The notes: generated by a model from the letters alone, not told the origin. A stretch of DNA of 12,721 nucleotides from Nitrospirota bacterium (GCA_029865515.1 JAOUGQ010000068.1:1-12721), one strand, 5' to 3'. Shown: positions 1 to 6,536, numbered from the stretch's first letter. Numbers and translations are program-made.

Positions 1-2
1 AA

Positions 3-266
3 TTATTTCAGTCGGACGACAAGGGCTCCCATAAAATCACCTTTTTTCTAATCCTTTTTGGTGGTTTTGGGGTGGTTGTTCTGGCAATCGGCACGGCTGC
101 CAAAATCGGGCAATACGATGAGGGACCCATAAAGAACCTGCGGAATCATCTATTTCACAAGGAGGTCGACAATATCATTCCAGCTTTTTATGGTTCCAAT
201 AACCGTCGGCTCTCCAAGCTGAACATTAAAGGTATCCTCTCGAACCATTCGCAACGCAATAACTAA
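3..266 (+). CDS. Possible 3' end of a plus-strand membrane protein (partial, doubtful)
   Basis: A reading frame is open from the window edge to a TAA, giving 87 residues. It holds one convincing hydrophobic stretch of about 21 residues (starting ITFFLILFGG), preceded by a charged SDDKGSHK segment and followed by a polar tail, as expected for a single-span protein. I do not recognise the family. Against it, the last 117 bases run antisense to the 3' end of the chlorite dismutase gene, an unusually long convergent overlap. The frame may be a real C-terminus read through to a late stop, or chance. No internal start has a good ribosome binding site, so any real gene begins outside the window. Confidence 0.3.
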   Translation, partial: LFQSDDKGSHKITFFLILFGGFGVVVLAIGTAAKIGQYDEGPIKNLRNHLFHKEVDNIIPAFYGSNNRRLSKLNIKGILSNHSQRNN

Positions 267-914
267 ATTATTAAAATCCACCAGATTGTTGGTTTCAAAG
301 ATAGTCAAGAAATCCGCGTCAGAAAGCCCGGTAGCATGGTATAACTTTCGTTTAACGGATTTAAGATAGGACAATGTGGGAAGCGTATGTTCTTTCATCA
401 TCGCCACACGATCTTCCTTGGACAGATTCCACCATGCGGCATTTTTCCGAATGGGAATCATGATCGCATACTGCGGGGGCTCCCCTTCATATTTCCCCAT
501 TTTCAATTTTTCCAGCAAATCCGGAAAATCCGGAGCATAGTTTAGCCCCTTGATCACCCCACTGATGGTGTACACCAAATCTACATGCCGGCCTAGGCCA
601 GACCCCCGGAGTTGGGTCAGTAATTGCTGATTGGCTTGGAGATCGGCGGAATGCAACCGAAGCATAAAATGGGAATCCGTCGTCAGCCCATAGGTCCAAT
701 AGCCATCAACGGTTACCTGCTTGCTGAACGATTCCAACAGGGCTTTCGCCTCCTGCCCTCCTTTTTGTCTTTCTTCTAAGGGCATATCCCCCCAGTCTTC
801 ATGCACCCCAAAAAGGGCAAAAGTTCCAAAAATAGGAGCATCGGCAGCCCAGCACACGGAAGACAATCCAATATTCATAGCCGCGAAGAACAACAGAGAC
901 GCTAAGGTGCGCAT
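150..914 (-). CDS. cld: Chlorite dismutase, periplasmic haem enzyme
   Basis: Converts chlorite to chloride and O2 at haem b; in nitrite oxidisers it is thought to detoxify chlorite formed when nitrite oxidoreductase reduces chlorate. The precursor is 254 residues. MRTLASLLFFAAMNIGLSS is a signal peptide with likely cleavage near CWA-ADA, so the enzyme is periplasmic. By alignment from memory with the Dechloromonas and Nitrospira enzymes, the key residues are present: proximal His176 (in KEHTLP), distal Arg189 (in SVKRK, 13 residues later as in the family), Glu226 contacting the proximal His (50 residues later), and Lys157 with Trp161-Trp162 in the IRKNAAWW haem-pocket segment. Length fits the long, pentameric lineage I. 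The frame stays open to 998, but the ATG at 914 is chosen because GGAGAA lies 6 bases upstream and the signal peptide starts there. It is a single gene with 588 bases of non-coding DNA upstream. Confidence 0.93.
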   Translation of the reverse strand: MRTLASLLFFAAMNIGLSSVCWAADAPIFGTFALFGVHEDWGDMPLEERQKGGQEAKALLESFSKQVTVDGYWTYGLTTDSHFMLRLHSADLQANQQLLTQLRGSGLGRHVDLVYTISGVIKGLNYAPDFPDLLEKLKMGKYEGEPPQYAIMIPIRKNAAWWNLSKEDRVAMMKEHTLPTLSYLKSVKRKLYHATGLSDADFLTIFETNNLVDFNNLVIALRMVREDTFNVQLGEPTVIGTIKSWNDIVDLLVK

Positions 915-1502
915 ACAATTTTCTCCATTTTTATTTATGGAACGGCATGGGTTTTTTAATTTTGGGTAAGGGATTTGTTGAAAATCTTTCATGAACACCC
1001 TTAAGAAAATTTTTTGGCTCTTAAAAATTCGAATCTAAACCCATTTGGGAACAGGGTCAATGAAAAGCTAAAAAGTTTCAGAAACGTTTGACACAACAAG
1101 GAACGATCAACATTTCTAACTATGAACTTGGTGAGCCAGGGGCCATGAAGATAAAGGCTTGGCTCAAAAAAAATTGCAAACGCCCCCCTCACTTTTGGCC
1201 TAATTCTCAAGGAAATTGTAATATACTCGCTAGACAATTCATAAATCCTCATGGACTCCTCCGATACCCCCTCAACCATTCGATGGGCATCTGCATGGAA
1301 GGAGAAAAAGCGGATTCATTTCCTGTCCAGGAAACCAGTTGCAGGGGTTAGACATTGGGCTCGCCTAATGGCGAAAATCAATACTGCTGAACCTTGGCCG
1401 TGTATGATTACTGGGGCTTCCGGAAGCACTCTGGCTTCCAGAAGCCCATAAAAATTTGTAAAGAAACTACCTCCCAGGACTCTCAGCTTGTGATGGGATT
1501 GC
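915..1502. other. Non-coding stretch between cld and the DUF3365 gene
   Basis: 588 bases with no convincing gene. Short frames on both strands have no recognisable motifs and no good ribosome binding site. The part nearest cld is AT-rich and should hold its promoter, but I could not pick a clear -35/-10 pair. Small inverted repeats include GTTTCAGAAAC at 1075-1085 and TTAAGA/TCTTAA at 1001-1024. The only strong structure is the double palindrome at 1414-1447, listed separately. Confidence 0.7.
1414..1447. repeat. Strong hairpin made of two near-identical palindromes
   Basis: GGCTTCCGGAAGC (1415-1427) and GGCTTCCAGAAGC (1433-1445) differ by one base, are each palindromic or nearly so, and are offset by 18 bases. 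Together they fold into one long hairpin: GGGCTTC (1414-1420) with GAAGCCC (1441-1447), a C/A mismatch, then GGAAGC with GCTTCC around the loop ACTCTG. It lies about 55 bases after the DUF3365 stop codon. There is no T-run on either side, so it is not a textbook intrinsic terminator. It could be a 3'-end stabilising or Rho-associated hairpin, or a double operator. Confidence 0.7.
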
Positions 1503-2243
1503 TTATTTGGCAGGCAGCTTAACACTCACAGCCCCGCCAAGGTCGCCTTCCTTAGCACCTTCTTTTTTGTAGCCGGAAACATCCGTTTCACCCTTCGGAC
1601 CACCGTGGCAGCCCAAGCAACCTTTCCCATAGAACAAGGGCAGCATCACACGCACATCTCCGCCAACGGTCTCGCTCCCGATTTTGTCTCCCTGGCGCGG
1701 ATAGCCAGATTCGCCAAATTTTTTCATCATCCCGGATTCAAAGGCATCTGCCTTATTCTTCGGGTTTCGGAGTAGCTCATCTGTTGTTGTCTGCTTCATG
1801 TAGATTTTGCTCTTGGCGCTGAACAGGCTAGCGGTCTGCGTCCCGAAATGTGCCGGTGTAAAACCCTTATATGCGACACCGGCCTTGTTGATTGTATCCT
1901 GGTTGTTAGCGACCGTCTGTTTTGCGGCCTCAACGAGTTCCGGAAGAAGCTTTTGTGCCAACTCGGGAACACCGCTCCCTTTCAGATTACCCAGATCCAC
2001 GTTGGCTCTGGCCTTGAATTTCTCCGCGAGTTGCTTGGCGAATACATCAGGCGTAAATCCCTTGTCTCCCTTGTTTGCATCATTGATCAACGGCTGGTTG
2101 GCCGCAACGGCGCCACGCCCGGCATCAAGTAGGATAGCGAGGAGACGGCCTGTTTCAACCACATCATCCCCCGCGAATGCTAAGACTGGCCCGACTAAGG
2201 CAATCAGGACAAAAACTGCAGAGAGGAATCTCTTTCGAATCAT
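1503..2243 (-). CDS. Exported DUF3365 / Tll0287-like haem-binding protein with one CxxCH
   Basis: A 246-residue secreted protein of the DUF3365 (Tll0287-like) family, small periplasmic c-type haem proteins or sensor domains; here it stands alone, with no kinase or MCP part. Residues 1-24 (MIRKRFLSAVFVLIALVGPV and on) form a signal peptide. The haem c attachment motif CLGCH is at 209-213, followed by the family-typical GGPKGE. An internal repeat is visible: roughly residues 45-80 and 110-145 share the pattern VA-NQ--IN-A---KGFTP--F, with about 17 of 36 identities. The ATG at 2243 is chosen over upstream in-frame starts because AGGAGG sits 4 bases before it and the signal peptide begins there. 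Redox sensing or electron transfer is inferred from the family; the partner is unknown. The gene has its own putative promoter and is separated from cld by 588 bases, so the two need not be co-transcribed. Confidence 0.85.
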   Translation of the reverse strand: MIRKRFLSAVFVLIALVGPVLAFAGDDVVETGRLLAILLDAGRGAVAANQPLINDANKGDKGFTPDVFAKQLAEKFKARANVDLGNLKGSGVPELAQKLLPELVEAAKQTVANNQDTINKAGVAYKGFTPAHFGTQTASLFSAKSKIYMKQTTTDELLRNPKNKADAFESGMMKKFGESGYPRQGDKIGSETVGGDVRVMLPLFYGKGCLGCHGGPKGETDVSGYKKEGAKEGDLGGAVSVKLPAK

Positions 2244-2318
2244 AAAACCTCCTTGTTTTGAAAATGAGACTACAGATGCATGAGAACGGACTTGGAGTAG
2301 GGAAATGACCAAGAAGAG

Positions 2319-2348
2319 AGTATATGACGATCGCCCCCCTCTTGCCAA
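2319..2348 (-). promoter_or_regulatory. Putative sigma-70 promoter of the DUF3365 gene
   Basis: On the minus strand there is a -35-like TTGGCA (2343-2348) and a -10-like TATACT (2319-2324), each matching 5 of 6 consensus positions, separated by 18 bases. Transcription would start near 2311, giving a leader of about 68 bases before the ATG at 2243. This is pattern matching only. Confidence 0.4.
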
Positions 2349-2972
2349 CAAGAGTTCCAGTCATTTTCTCGTTCCTTTAATCAGGGTGGACGGATACCCC
2401 ATTATTTATGAATAGCAGGTTTGGTCGGTCGGACTTGGTTCATTTTCGCAAGTGGTCGGGATTGGGCCTGCGACGGGCGCGTCGTTTCCCCCACCAATGG
2501 CAATCCGACTGGTTCGTACCAGTTCTTTGATGCCAAGTGGCTACACGAGATTGATGATCCCTTGGACTTTCCTCTCATCCCGCGTCACTTCTCTTCTAAT
2601 AATAAAGCTGGTGGGAGAGGTCTAAACCATTGGATCGAAGAATTTCGGCAATGCGAACAGCATCCGCTCGATCTTCTGGCCAAATATGTACCCTAATGAT
2701 CGCCGTCTCTGTTTCCACAAAAAGGAAACTGCCTGACAGATTATATCTTAGGCCAACAGAAAAAATAAACAAAACGGGGTAATCAAGCGGGAGCCAAGAC
2801 AAAACCTACATTTTGACTCTTCTATCCCCTTTCACCTCACTTCGGAATTGTTTCTTGAGGTGTGGAGCTTAAGCGGAAAGGTATAATTCTTTTCTTATTT
2901 CCGTTAATTTGTGGGGTAGGAAATTTTAGTGTTTAGAACCTTTCATCCGGTAAGATCTTTTCTTCGGTTGTC

Positions 2973-2990
2973 CCTTACGCCATACTCCTT
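2973..2990 (-). repeat. Heptad-type repeat unit after the cheY stop codon
   Basis: Minus strand AAGGAGTATGGCGTAAGG starts 8 bases after the cheY stop codon. It is the same GAGTA-type / GCGTAAG-type heptad alternation seen after the phosphatase gene (6509-6536) and after fliA (7843-7916). It forms no clear hairpin of its own. Confidence 0.5.
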
Positions 2991-2998
2991 TCGTTTTC

Positions 2999-3370
2999 TC
3001 AGCCGGGCATCACCTTTTTAATGGCGGCCAACATTTGATTCGGGTTAAACGGCTTTACCATCCAACCGGTCGCTCCAGCACGTTGGCCTTCTTTCTTTTT
3101 CTCCTCTGATGACTCAGTGGTCAACATCAGAATAGGGGTCAGCTTATGGGCGGCCATTCCCCTCACTGTCTTAATAAGCGAGATTCCATCCATGTTCGGC
3201 ATATTCAGATCCGTGATAACCAAATTGGGCTTAGCGCCTCCATTCAGTTTATCCACCGCTTCTTTTCCGTCCCCAGCCTCTACCACCTCATAGCCGGCAC
3301 CGGTGAGCGTAAAACTCACCATTTGACGCATCGAGACTGAATCGTCCACGACTAAAACTGTCTTGCCCAT
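2999..3370 (-). CDS. cheY: CheY-type single-domain response regulator
   Basis: A 123-residue stand-alone receiver domain. All catalytic residues are present: the acidic pair Asp9-Asp10, phospho-acceptor Asp54 (in VITDLNMPNMDG), Thr84 in the LMLTTE switch segment, and Lys106 before Pro107. The stretch AGATGWMVKPFNPNQ is typical of chemotaxis CheY proteins rather than receivers cut from transcription factors. Phosphorylated by CheA, such proteins bind the flagellar switch and change rotation. No cheA or cheW lies in the window, so the kinase is encoded elsewhere. The start has GAGGT upstream. The gene ends the chemosensory group, 180 bases after the receptor-like gene with CheZ-like residues, a plausible phosphatase for it. 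An alternative role is a non-motility CheY serving another CheA pathway. Confidence 0.88.
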   Translation of the reverse strand: MGKTVLVVDDSVSMRQMVSFTLTGAGYEVVEAGDGKEAVDKLNGGAKPNLVITDLNMPNMDGISLIKTVRGMAAHKLTPILMLTTESSEEKKKEGQRAGATGWMVKPFNPNQMLAAIKKVMPG

Positions 3371-3550
3371 AACATTACCTCACTTTGGTCTGTGTATTTC
3401 CGCATTCTACGATCACTGTGTGTTTTCACCCTCTGCGCGTCATTCCGTCACTCGTCGGTGGTGAGCCGCGAGGTCTGGCAATCATTTCTTCCCTTGCGTC
3501 CCCCGTTTGGCGTCCGACCCCTGACCGTTCGGACCTTTCTCTTCCAGCCC

Positions 3551-4687
3551 TCAAAACAACGTGACATTGCCCCCATTGTCCGATCCGGTACCGACCATGA
3601 TCGCCTCTTCCCCGGAGCGGGCCGCCTCCATCGTCAGGCGTTCCGATTGCATGGTATAGGTGCGCTCGAGATTCTGAAGAACTTCGATCACTTGAGGCAG
3701 CATATCCGTTCCGCCTGTATCGTCCACAACGGATTGAAGGGGGGCATGGATACGCTCCAAGGGCTGATACACATGTTCTAATTTCTGACGGGTGATATCT
3801 TGAAATTGCATCGACATCACAATTTGGCTGATGTCATTCCCGAGTTCTTTGGCCCGGCCAGAATTGTTTCCGACACTCTTTTTTAAGGTTTCGTTTTTTG
3901 AAGCCATGATCTTGATCATCTCCAAGACTTTTCCCTGAGCCCCCAAGGTTTCCGTTAAATCTAAAGAGGCCAGAACATGGAGTTCTGACATTGCCGACTC
4001 GGTTGTTCCCTTAACTGTCGTGGCGAGGGTACGAATTTGTTCTGACGCTTGCGCGGACCGATTGGCCAGTTTTGTCACTTCATCTGCCACCACGGCAAAC
4101 CCTCGTCCATGCTCTCCTGCCCGTGCGGCTTCAATCGCGGCATTAAGTGCTAACAATCGGGTTTGATCGGCAATGAATTCGACTTCCTCCACCACTTCCG
4201 AAATTCGGGAAGTGGTATCAACTGCCTGCTCCATCACGTTCACGGTTGATACCGTCACCGTGGCCGTCTGCGTGACCTGCTGGACGAACATTTCTATTAT
4301 CTCTTGTGTGTCACGAAGGATCCGCTCGACGGTATACTCATCCATCTCGCCATGCCCTTCTCCCATATTCAACAACGCCTCGGTTTCTTCGACCTGCTCT
4401 CTGGCATGCCGTGAAATCGCCTGAAATCGCTGAATCAGTCCCGCCGCCGCTTGTTCGGTCTCTTGAATGACCGCCTTGATTTGTCCCACAAAGACCGGAA
4501 ACACAGGGGCAAGACAATGGCAAAAGGCTTTCCAATTTTCCATGGAGCGCCGCTGGGAATGAACGGAGTCCTGAAGCTGCTGTTCTAACAGACGGCTATA
4601 CCTTTGTTCTTTTTTGGTGCCCAGGGCGTACCCGATCCCACTTCCTACCACCAAAAAACCTATCCACATCATCCAAGCAACATTCAC
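3551..4687 (-). CDS. Membrane-anchored MCP-like protein with CheZ-like motif
   Basis: A 378-residue protein with one N-terminal membrane span (about residues 4-22) followed directly by a long helical cytoplasmic part. There is no periplasmic sensor domain and no visible HAMP. Residues 170-212 match the MCP hairpin tip that contacts CheA/CheW (IADQTRLLALNAAIEAARAG, then EHGRGFAVVADEVTKLANRS), with Arg where Asn is usual. Residues 294-301 read QFQDITRQ, matching the CheZ active-site pattern QDFQDLTGQ, with Asp297 and Gln301 in the D-x-x-x-Q spacing of CheZ Asp143/Gln147. The C-terminus ends after a flexible Gly-rich linker in NVTLF, which recalls the CheY-binding tail of CheZ. I infer a receptor-like scaffold that may dephosphorylate CheY-P. 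The start is GTG, supported by GAGGTG 4 bases upstream. The gene lies 16 bases after the STAS gene and upstream of cheY, probably in one transcript. Confidence 0.85.
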   Translation of the reverse strand: MNVAWMMWIGFLVVGSGIGYALGTKKEQRYSRLLEQQLQDSVHSQRRSMENWKAFCHCLAPVFPVFVGQIKAVIQETEQAAAGLIQRFQAISRHAREQVEETEALLNMGEGHGEMDEYTVERILRDTQEIIEMFVQQVTQTATVTVSTVNVMEQAVDTTSRISEVVEEVEFIADQTRLLALNAAIEAARAGEHGRGFAVVADEVTKLANRSAQASEQIRTLATTVKGTTESAMSELHVLASLDLTETLGAQGKVLEMIKIMASKNETLKKSVGNNSGRAKELGNDISQIVMSMQFQDITRQKLEHVYQPLERIHAPLQSVVDDTGGTDMLPQVIEVLQNLERTYTMQSERLTMEAARSGEEAIMVGTGSDNGGNVTLF

Positions 4688-4703
4688 TCTTCACCTCATT
4701 CCT

Positions 4704-5042
4704 TTATCTCGTGAAACACATACCGTGTTTGTTATTTGTTCTGCATGACAATTCATAGTTGGGAAGAAACTGTGCAAACCCAATTTGCTCAAATTTGTCA
4801 CGAATGCCTGCTGAATACCCGTGCAATGTCAGTCGCCCGGAACGCGTCGCAGCCACGACAAGCTGGACACAAGAGGAATCCATATGGTTTACCCCGGTTA
4901 AATCAAGTTGGAGAGGCCCTTTTTGTTGATGCAGGGCCACTAAATCCGCATGAAATTGCGCCGATTCAAAAATAGTGAGGTCTCCCATTGGGCTGAGAAT
5001 TGAATTCTCCTCGGCTGTTGAAGTTGATTGAGGTTGTTCCAT
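4704..5042 (-). CDS. STAS-domain protein, anti-anti-sigma-like antagonist
   Basis: A 112-residue single STAS domain. After a short Ser/Thr-rich leader come the beta strands (ILSPMGDLTIFESAQ, then PLQLDLTGVNHMD) and the loop DSSC at 55-58. Ser57 matches the phosphorylated serine of SpoIIAA-type antagonists (DSSG), here followed by Cys-Val instead of Gly-Leu. In partner switching, the unphosphorylated STAS protein binds its target, a kinase phosphorylates the serine, and a PP2C phosphatase restores it. Both partner types are encoded just upstream, so it probably works with them; its final target is not visible but could be an anti-sigma factor such as FlgM. It is preceded by GAGAGG 5 bases before ATG and followed 16 bases later by the receptor-like gene. 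Alternative: a STAS adaptor tied only to the chemoreceptor. Confidence 0.8.
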   Translation of the reverse strand: MEQPQSTSTAEENSILSPMGDLTIFESAQFHADLVALHQQKGPLQLDLTGVNHMDSSCVQLVVAATRSGRLTLHGYSAGIRDKFEQIGFAQFLPNYELSCRTNNKHGMCFTR

Positions 5043-5064
5043 GTTGACCTCTCATCTCTAGTGG

Positions 5065-5078
5065 GTGAACAGGTTCAC
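5065..5078. promoter_or_regulatory. Inverted repeat upstream of the STAS gene
   Basis: A perfect 14-base inverted repeat, GTGAAC-N2-GTTCAC, lies 22 bases before the STAS start codon. It could be an operator, or a small hairpin affecting translation. No regulator can be named. Confidence 0.3.
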
Positions 5079-5249
5079 GAGCTTCGAGGAAGGCCTTCAG
5101 CTGAGTAAAGACCCTTTTCGGGCCCGCCCAGAATAAGGTTCATTGTGCCTCCCTCTTCCTTCGGTGCCATGAACAGTGACTCGCCCAGTGAGATATATTA
5201 CTCTGTTAGGCATTGCAGCATGACAAGAACAAACCAAAAACAATCTAAA

Positions 5250-5277
5250 CTATCGGATATCAAAGGCCGCCACTTGA
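5250..5277 (-). promoter_or_regulatory. Possible sigma-28 (FliA) promoter for STAS-receptor-cheY
   Basis: The minus strand reads TCAAGTGG (5270-5277), 12 bases, then TCCGATAG (5250-5257). The enterobacterial sigma-28 consensus is TAAAGTTT-N11-GCCGATAA, so the -10 half matches 6 of 8, the -35 half 5 of 8, and the spacer is one base long. Transcription would start near 5243, about 200 bases before the STAS ATG. Suggestive only, but it fits late-class control of chemotaxis genes by the nearby fliA. Confidence 0.3.
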
Positions 5278-5402
5278 GGGAGAGGGTATAAGCTTCCCCC
5301 TTGATCACAAGAACTGAAAATAGATCTCCTAGAACGCAATGGCGGGTCTTCGATAAATCATTTACACTGCCTTCACGCACATTGCTCCGCTCAGAGTGCT
5401 CG

Positions 5403-6401
5403 TCATTTTTGGCATGACGATGTACGAGAATTTCCGAATACGAATTCGGTGTCAGCTATGGGTGCCTTAGATGCGATAGCAATACCTTTTTCAGCGGTCG
5501 GCAATGGGGTTTTAATAACACACACCACTTGGTTTCCGGTCCCTCGATACTCTACCCGTGAGAAACTCAAGGCTTTAGCCATAGCAATGCCCCGCCCATG
5601 ACTTTCCAGAATCCGATCGGTGTTGATGTGTTCATACTCCCGCCAGTCAAAGCCTAGGCCCTGGTCGGAAATCGTAAATTGGATACAATCGGATAGCCGT
5701 TCAAATAGCACGTCGACAACCTTTTTGGCGTTCTCCGGAAGCGAAAGACGGTGTTGAATTTCCTCTTCCCAGGTGTCGGTCTCCTGAAGAAGGGTTTTTT
5801 CATCGAACCCGATTCCTAAATTTCCATGCTCCACCCCATTCGCTAGCAATTCATTCAACCCAAACACCACTTTTTCCGAATCCGGACAAGCCCGGCCCAA
5901 CAAGATCGCCAGATCGTAGGCCTCTTCCATGGTTCGGATCTGAAAGCGCCCTTGCTGCAATAACTCCACAATCTTGGACTGATGAACCAGCTTTCGGGAT
6001 ATCCGCTTCCATTTCAGTCCCTCCTCCACGGCCGCACCAACAATCCGTAATAAGACCTGTTGGTCAAAGGGCTTTGTGAGATAGAAAAAGACACCGGCTT
6101 CCATCCCTTCGCATATTTCTTGAGGAGACCCGGCAGAGGTTTGCATGACGACCGGAAGCCATTGCAACTGTTCATCGGCTTTCAATTGGGACAGGACTTC
6201 GAGACCATTGACCCCGGGCATCATCCGATCCAACACCAGAGCCTGAAAACCCTGCTGATCCTGCCGCAACCGCTCTAACGCCTGACCCCCATCATGCGCC
6301 TGAACCAGTTCGTAGGGTTCATCCTTGAGATATTCAACGAGAATTTCCAGATTTAAATCATCATCGTCCACTAACAAGATACGGGCAGGGGTGTTTTTCA
6401 T
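5403..6401 (-). CDS. Receiver-HATPase protein, RsbW-type serine kinase
   Basis: 332 residues in two domains. Residues 6-125 are a receiver with the acidic cluster Asp12-Asp15, phospho-acceptor Asp58 (in LVLDRMMPG), Thr88 and Lys110 before Pro111, all intact. After a helical linker, residues 158-310 are a HATPase_c_2 / RsbW-like kinase domain: N-box Glu184 to Asn188 (NELLANGVEHGN), G1 box Asp246 to Gly250 (DQGLG) and G2 box SHGRGIAMA at 267-275. No phospho-accepting His (HisKA) domain is present, so it is a serine kinase or anti-sigma type, not a histidine kinase. Expected role: phosphorylate the STAS protein encoded next and/or bind a sigma factor, controlled by phosphorylation of Asp58. A tail of about 22 residues follows the domain. 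ATG has GGAG 10 bases upstream. Pseudomonas HsbR joins such a kinase and a PP2C domain in one chain; here they are separate neighbouring genes. Confidence 0.85.
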   Translation of the reverse strand: MKNTPARILLVDDDDLNLEILVEYLKDEPYELVQAHDGGQALERLRQDQQGFQALVLDRMMPGVNGLEVLSQLKADEQLQWLPVVMQTSAGSPQEICEGMEAGVFFYLTKPFDQQVLLRIVGAAVEEGLKWKRISRKLVHQSKIVELLQQGRFQIRTMEEAYDLAILLGRACPDSEKVVFGLNELLANGVEHGNLGIGFDEKTLLQETDTWEEEIQHRLSLPENAKKVVDVLFERLSDCIQFTISDQGLGFDWREYEHINTDRILESHGRGIAMAKALSFSRVEYRGTGNQVVCVIKTPLPTAEKGIAIASKAPIADTEFVFGNSRTSSCQK

Positions 6402-6471
6402 CTATGCCATCTCCCGAACTGAAGAAACACTTCCGATTTGGGAAGAAGTGAGAAGGAAGGAGTCAGGAGAC

Positions 6472-6497
6472 AGAAAAAAGAACCGGTCCTTACACCG
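6472..6497 (-). terminator. Weak intrinsic-terminator-like element after the phosphatase gene
   Basis: The minus strand has a short stem, CGGT/ACCG, with loop GTAAGG, followed by GTTCTTTTTTC. The T-run is convincing but the stem is only 4 base pairs, so termination would be weak at best and read-through to the kinase gene is likely. Confidence 0.22.
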
Positions 6498-6508
6498 TGG
6501 AACTCTAT

Positions 6509-6536
6509 ACTCCTCACGCCTTACTCCTCACGCCTT
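6509..6536 (-). repeat. Perfect tandem 14-mer made of alternating heptads
   Basis: Two exact adjacent copies of 14 bases (minus strand AAGGCGTGAGGAGT), each built from two related heptads (GCGTGAG and GAGTAAG types). The repeat spans the end of the receiver-PP2C gene and supplies its last codons (EGVRSKA) and its TGA stop at 6514-6516. Related copies occur after fliA and after cheY. Confidence 0.75.

Larger units (their letters stand above)
2244..2998. other. Gene-poor stretch between the DUF3365 gene and cheY
   Basis: 755 bases without a gene I can support. The plus frame 2421-2696 (91 codons) and the minus frame 2596-2802 (68 codons) overlap, and neither has a clear ribosome binding site or recognisable domain. 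The minus frame contains a passably protein-like segment (IWPEDRADAVRIAEILRSNG) and could be a decayed gene. A small hairpin, GTTTCC/GGAAAC, lies at 2711-2729. The end next to cheY carries the heptad-type repeat at 2973-2990. The end next to the DUF3365 gene holds its putative promoter. Confidence 0.6.
5043..5402. other. Intergenic leader region upstream of the STAS gene
   Basis: 360 bases without a supported gene. The only frame of note (5198-5380, minus, 60 codons) has no recognisable motif. The region holds the 14-base inverted repeat near the STAS start and a possible sigma-28-like promoter at 5250-5277. Its size suggests that the STAS, receptor-like and cheY genes have their own promoter rather than depending only on read-through from the kinase gene. 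Confidence 0.6.

Noticed and set aside
915..998. N-terminal extension of chlorite dismutase to the ATG at 998
   Set aside because: It would put 28 polar residues before the signal peptide; the internal ATG at 914 has a good ribosome binding site.
1001..1351. Short frames on both strands upstream of cld (92 codons minus, 87 codons plus)
   Set aside because: Overlapping opposite-strand frames without motifs or start signals; most likely chance in non-coding DNA.
1807..2283. Plus-strand frame of 158 codons
   Set aside because: It is antisense to the DUF3365 gene, which has a signal peptide, CxxCH motif and a strong ribosome binding site; the plus frame shows no domain and low-complexity Ala/Ser content.
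3512..3534. Inverted repeat GTCCGA-N11-TCGGAC after the receptor-like gene
   Set aside because: A six-base stem with an 11-base loop and no T-run in the direction of the upstream gene; too weak to call a terminator.
5198..5380. Minus-strand frame of 60 codons upstream of the STAS gene
   Set aside because: No ribosome binding site, no recognisable motif, and it covers the putative promoter region.
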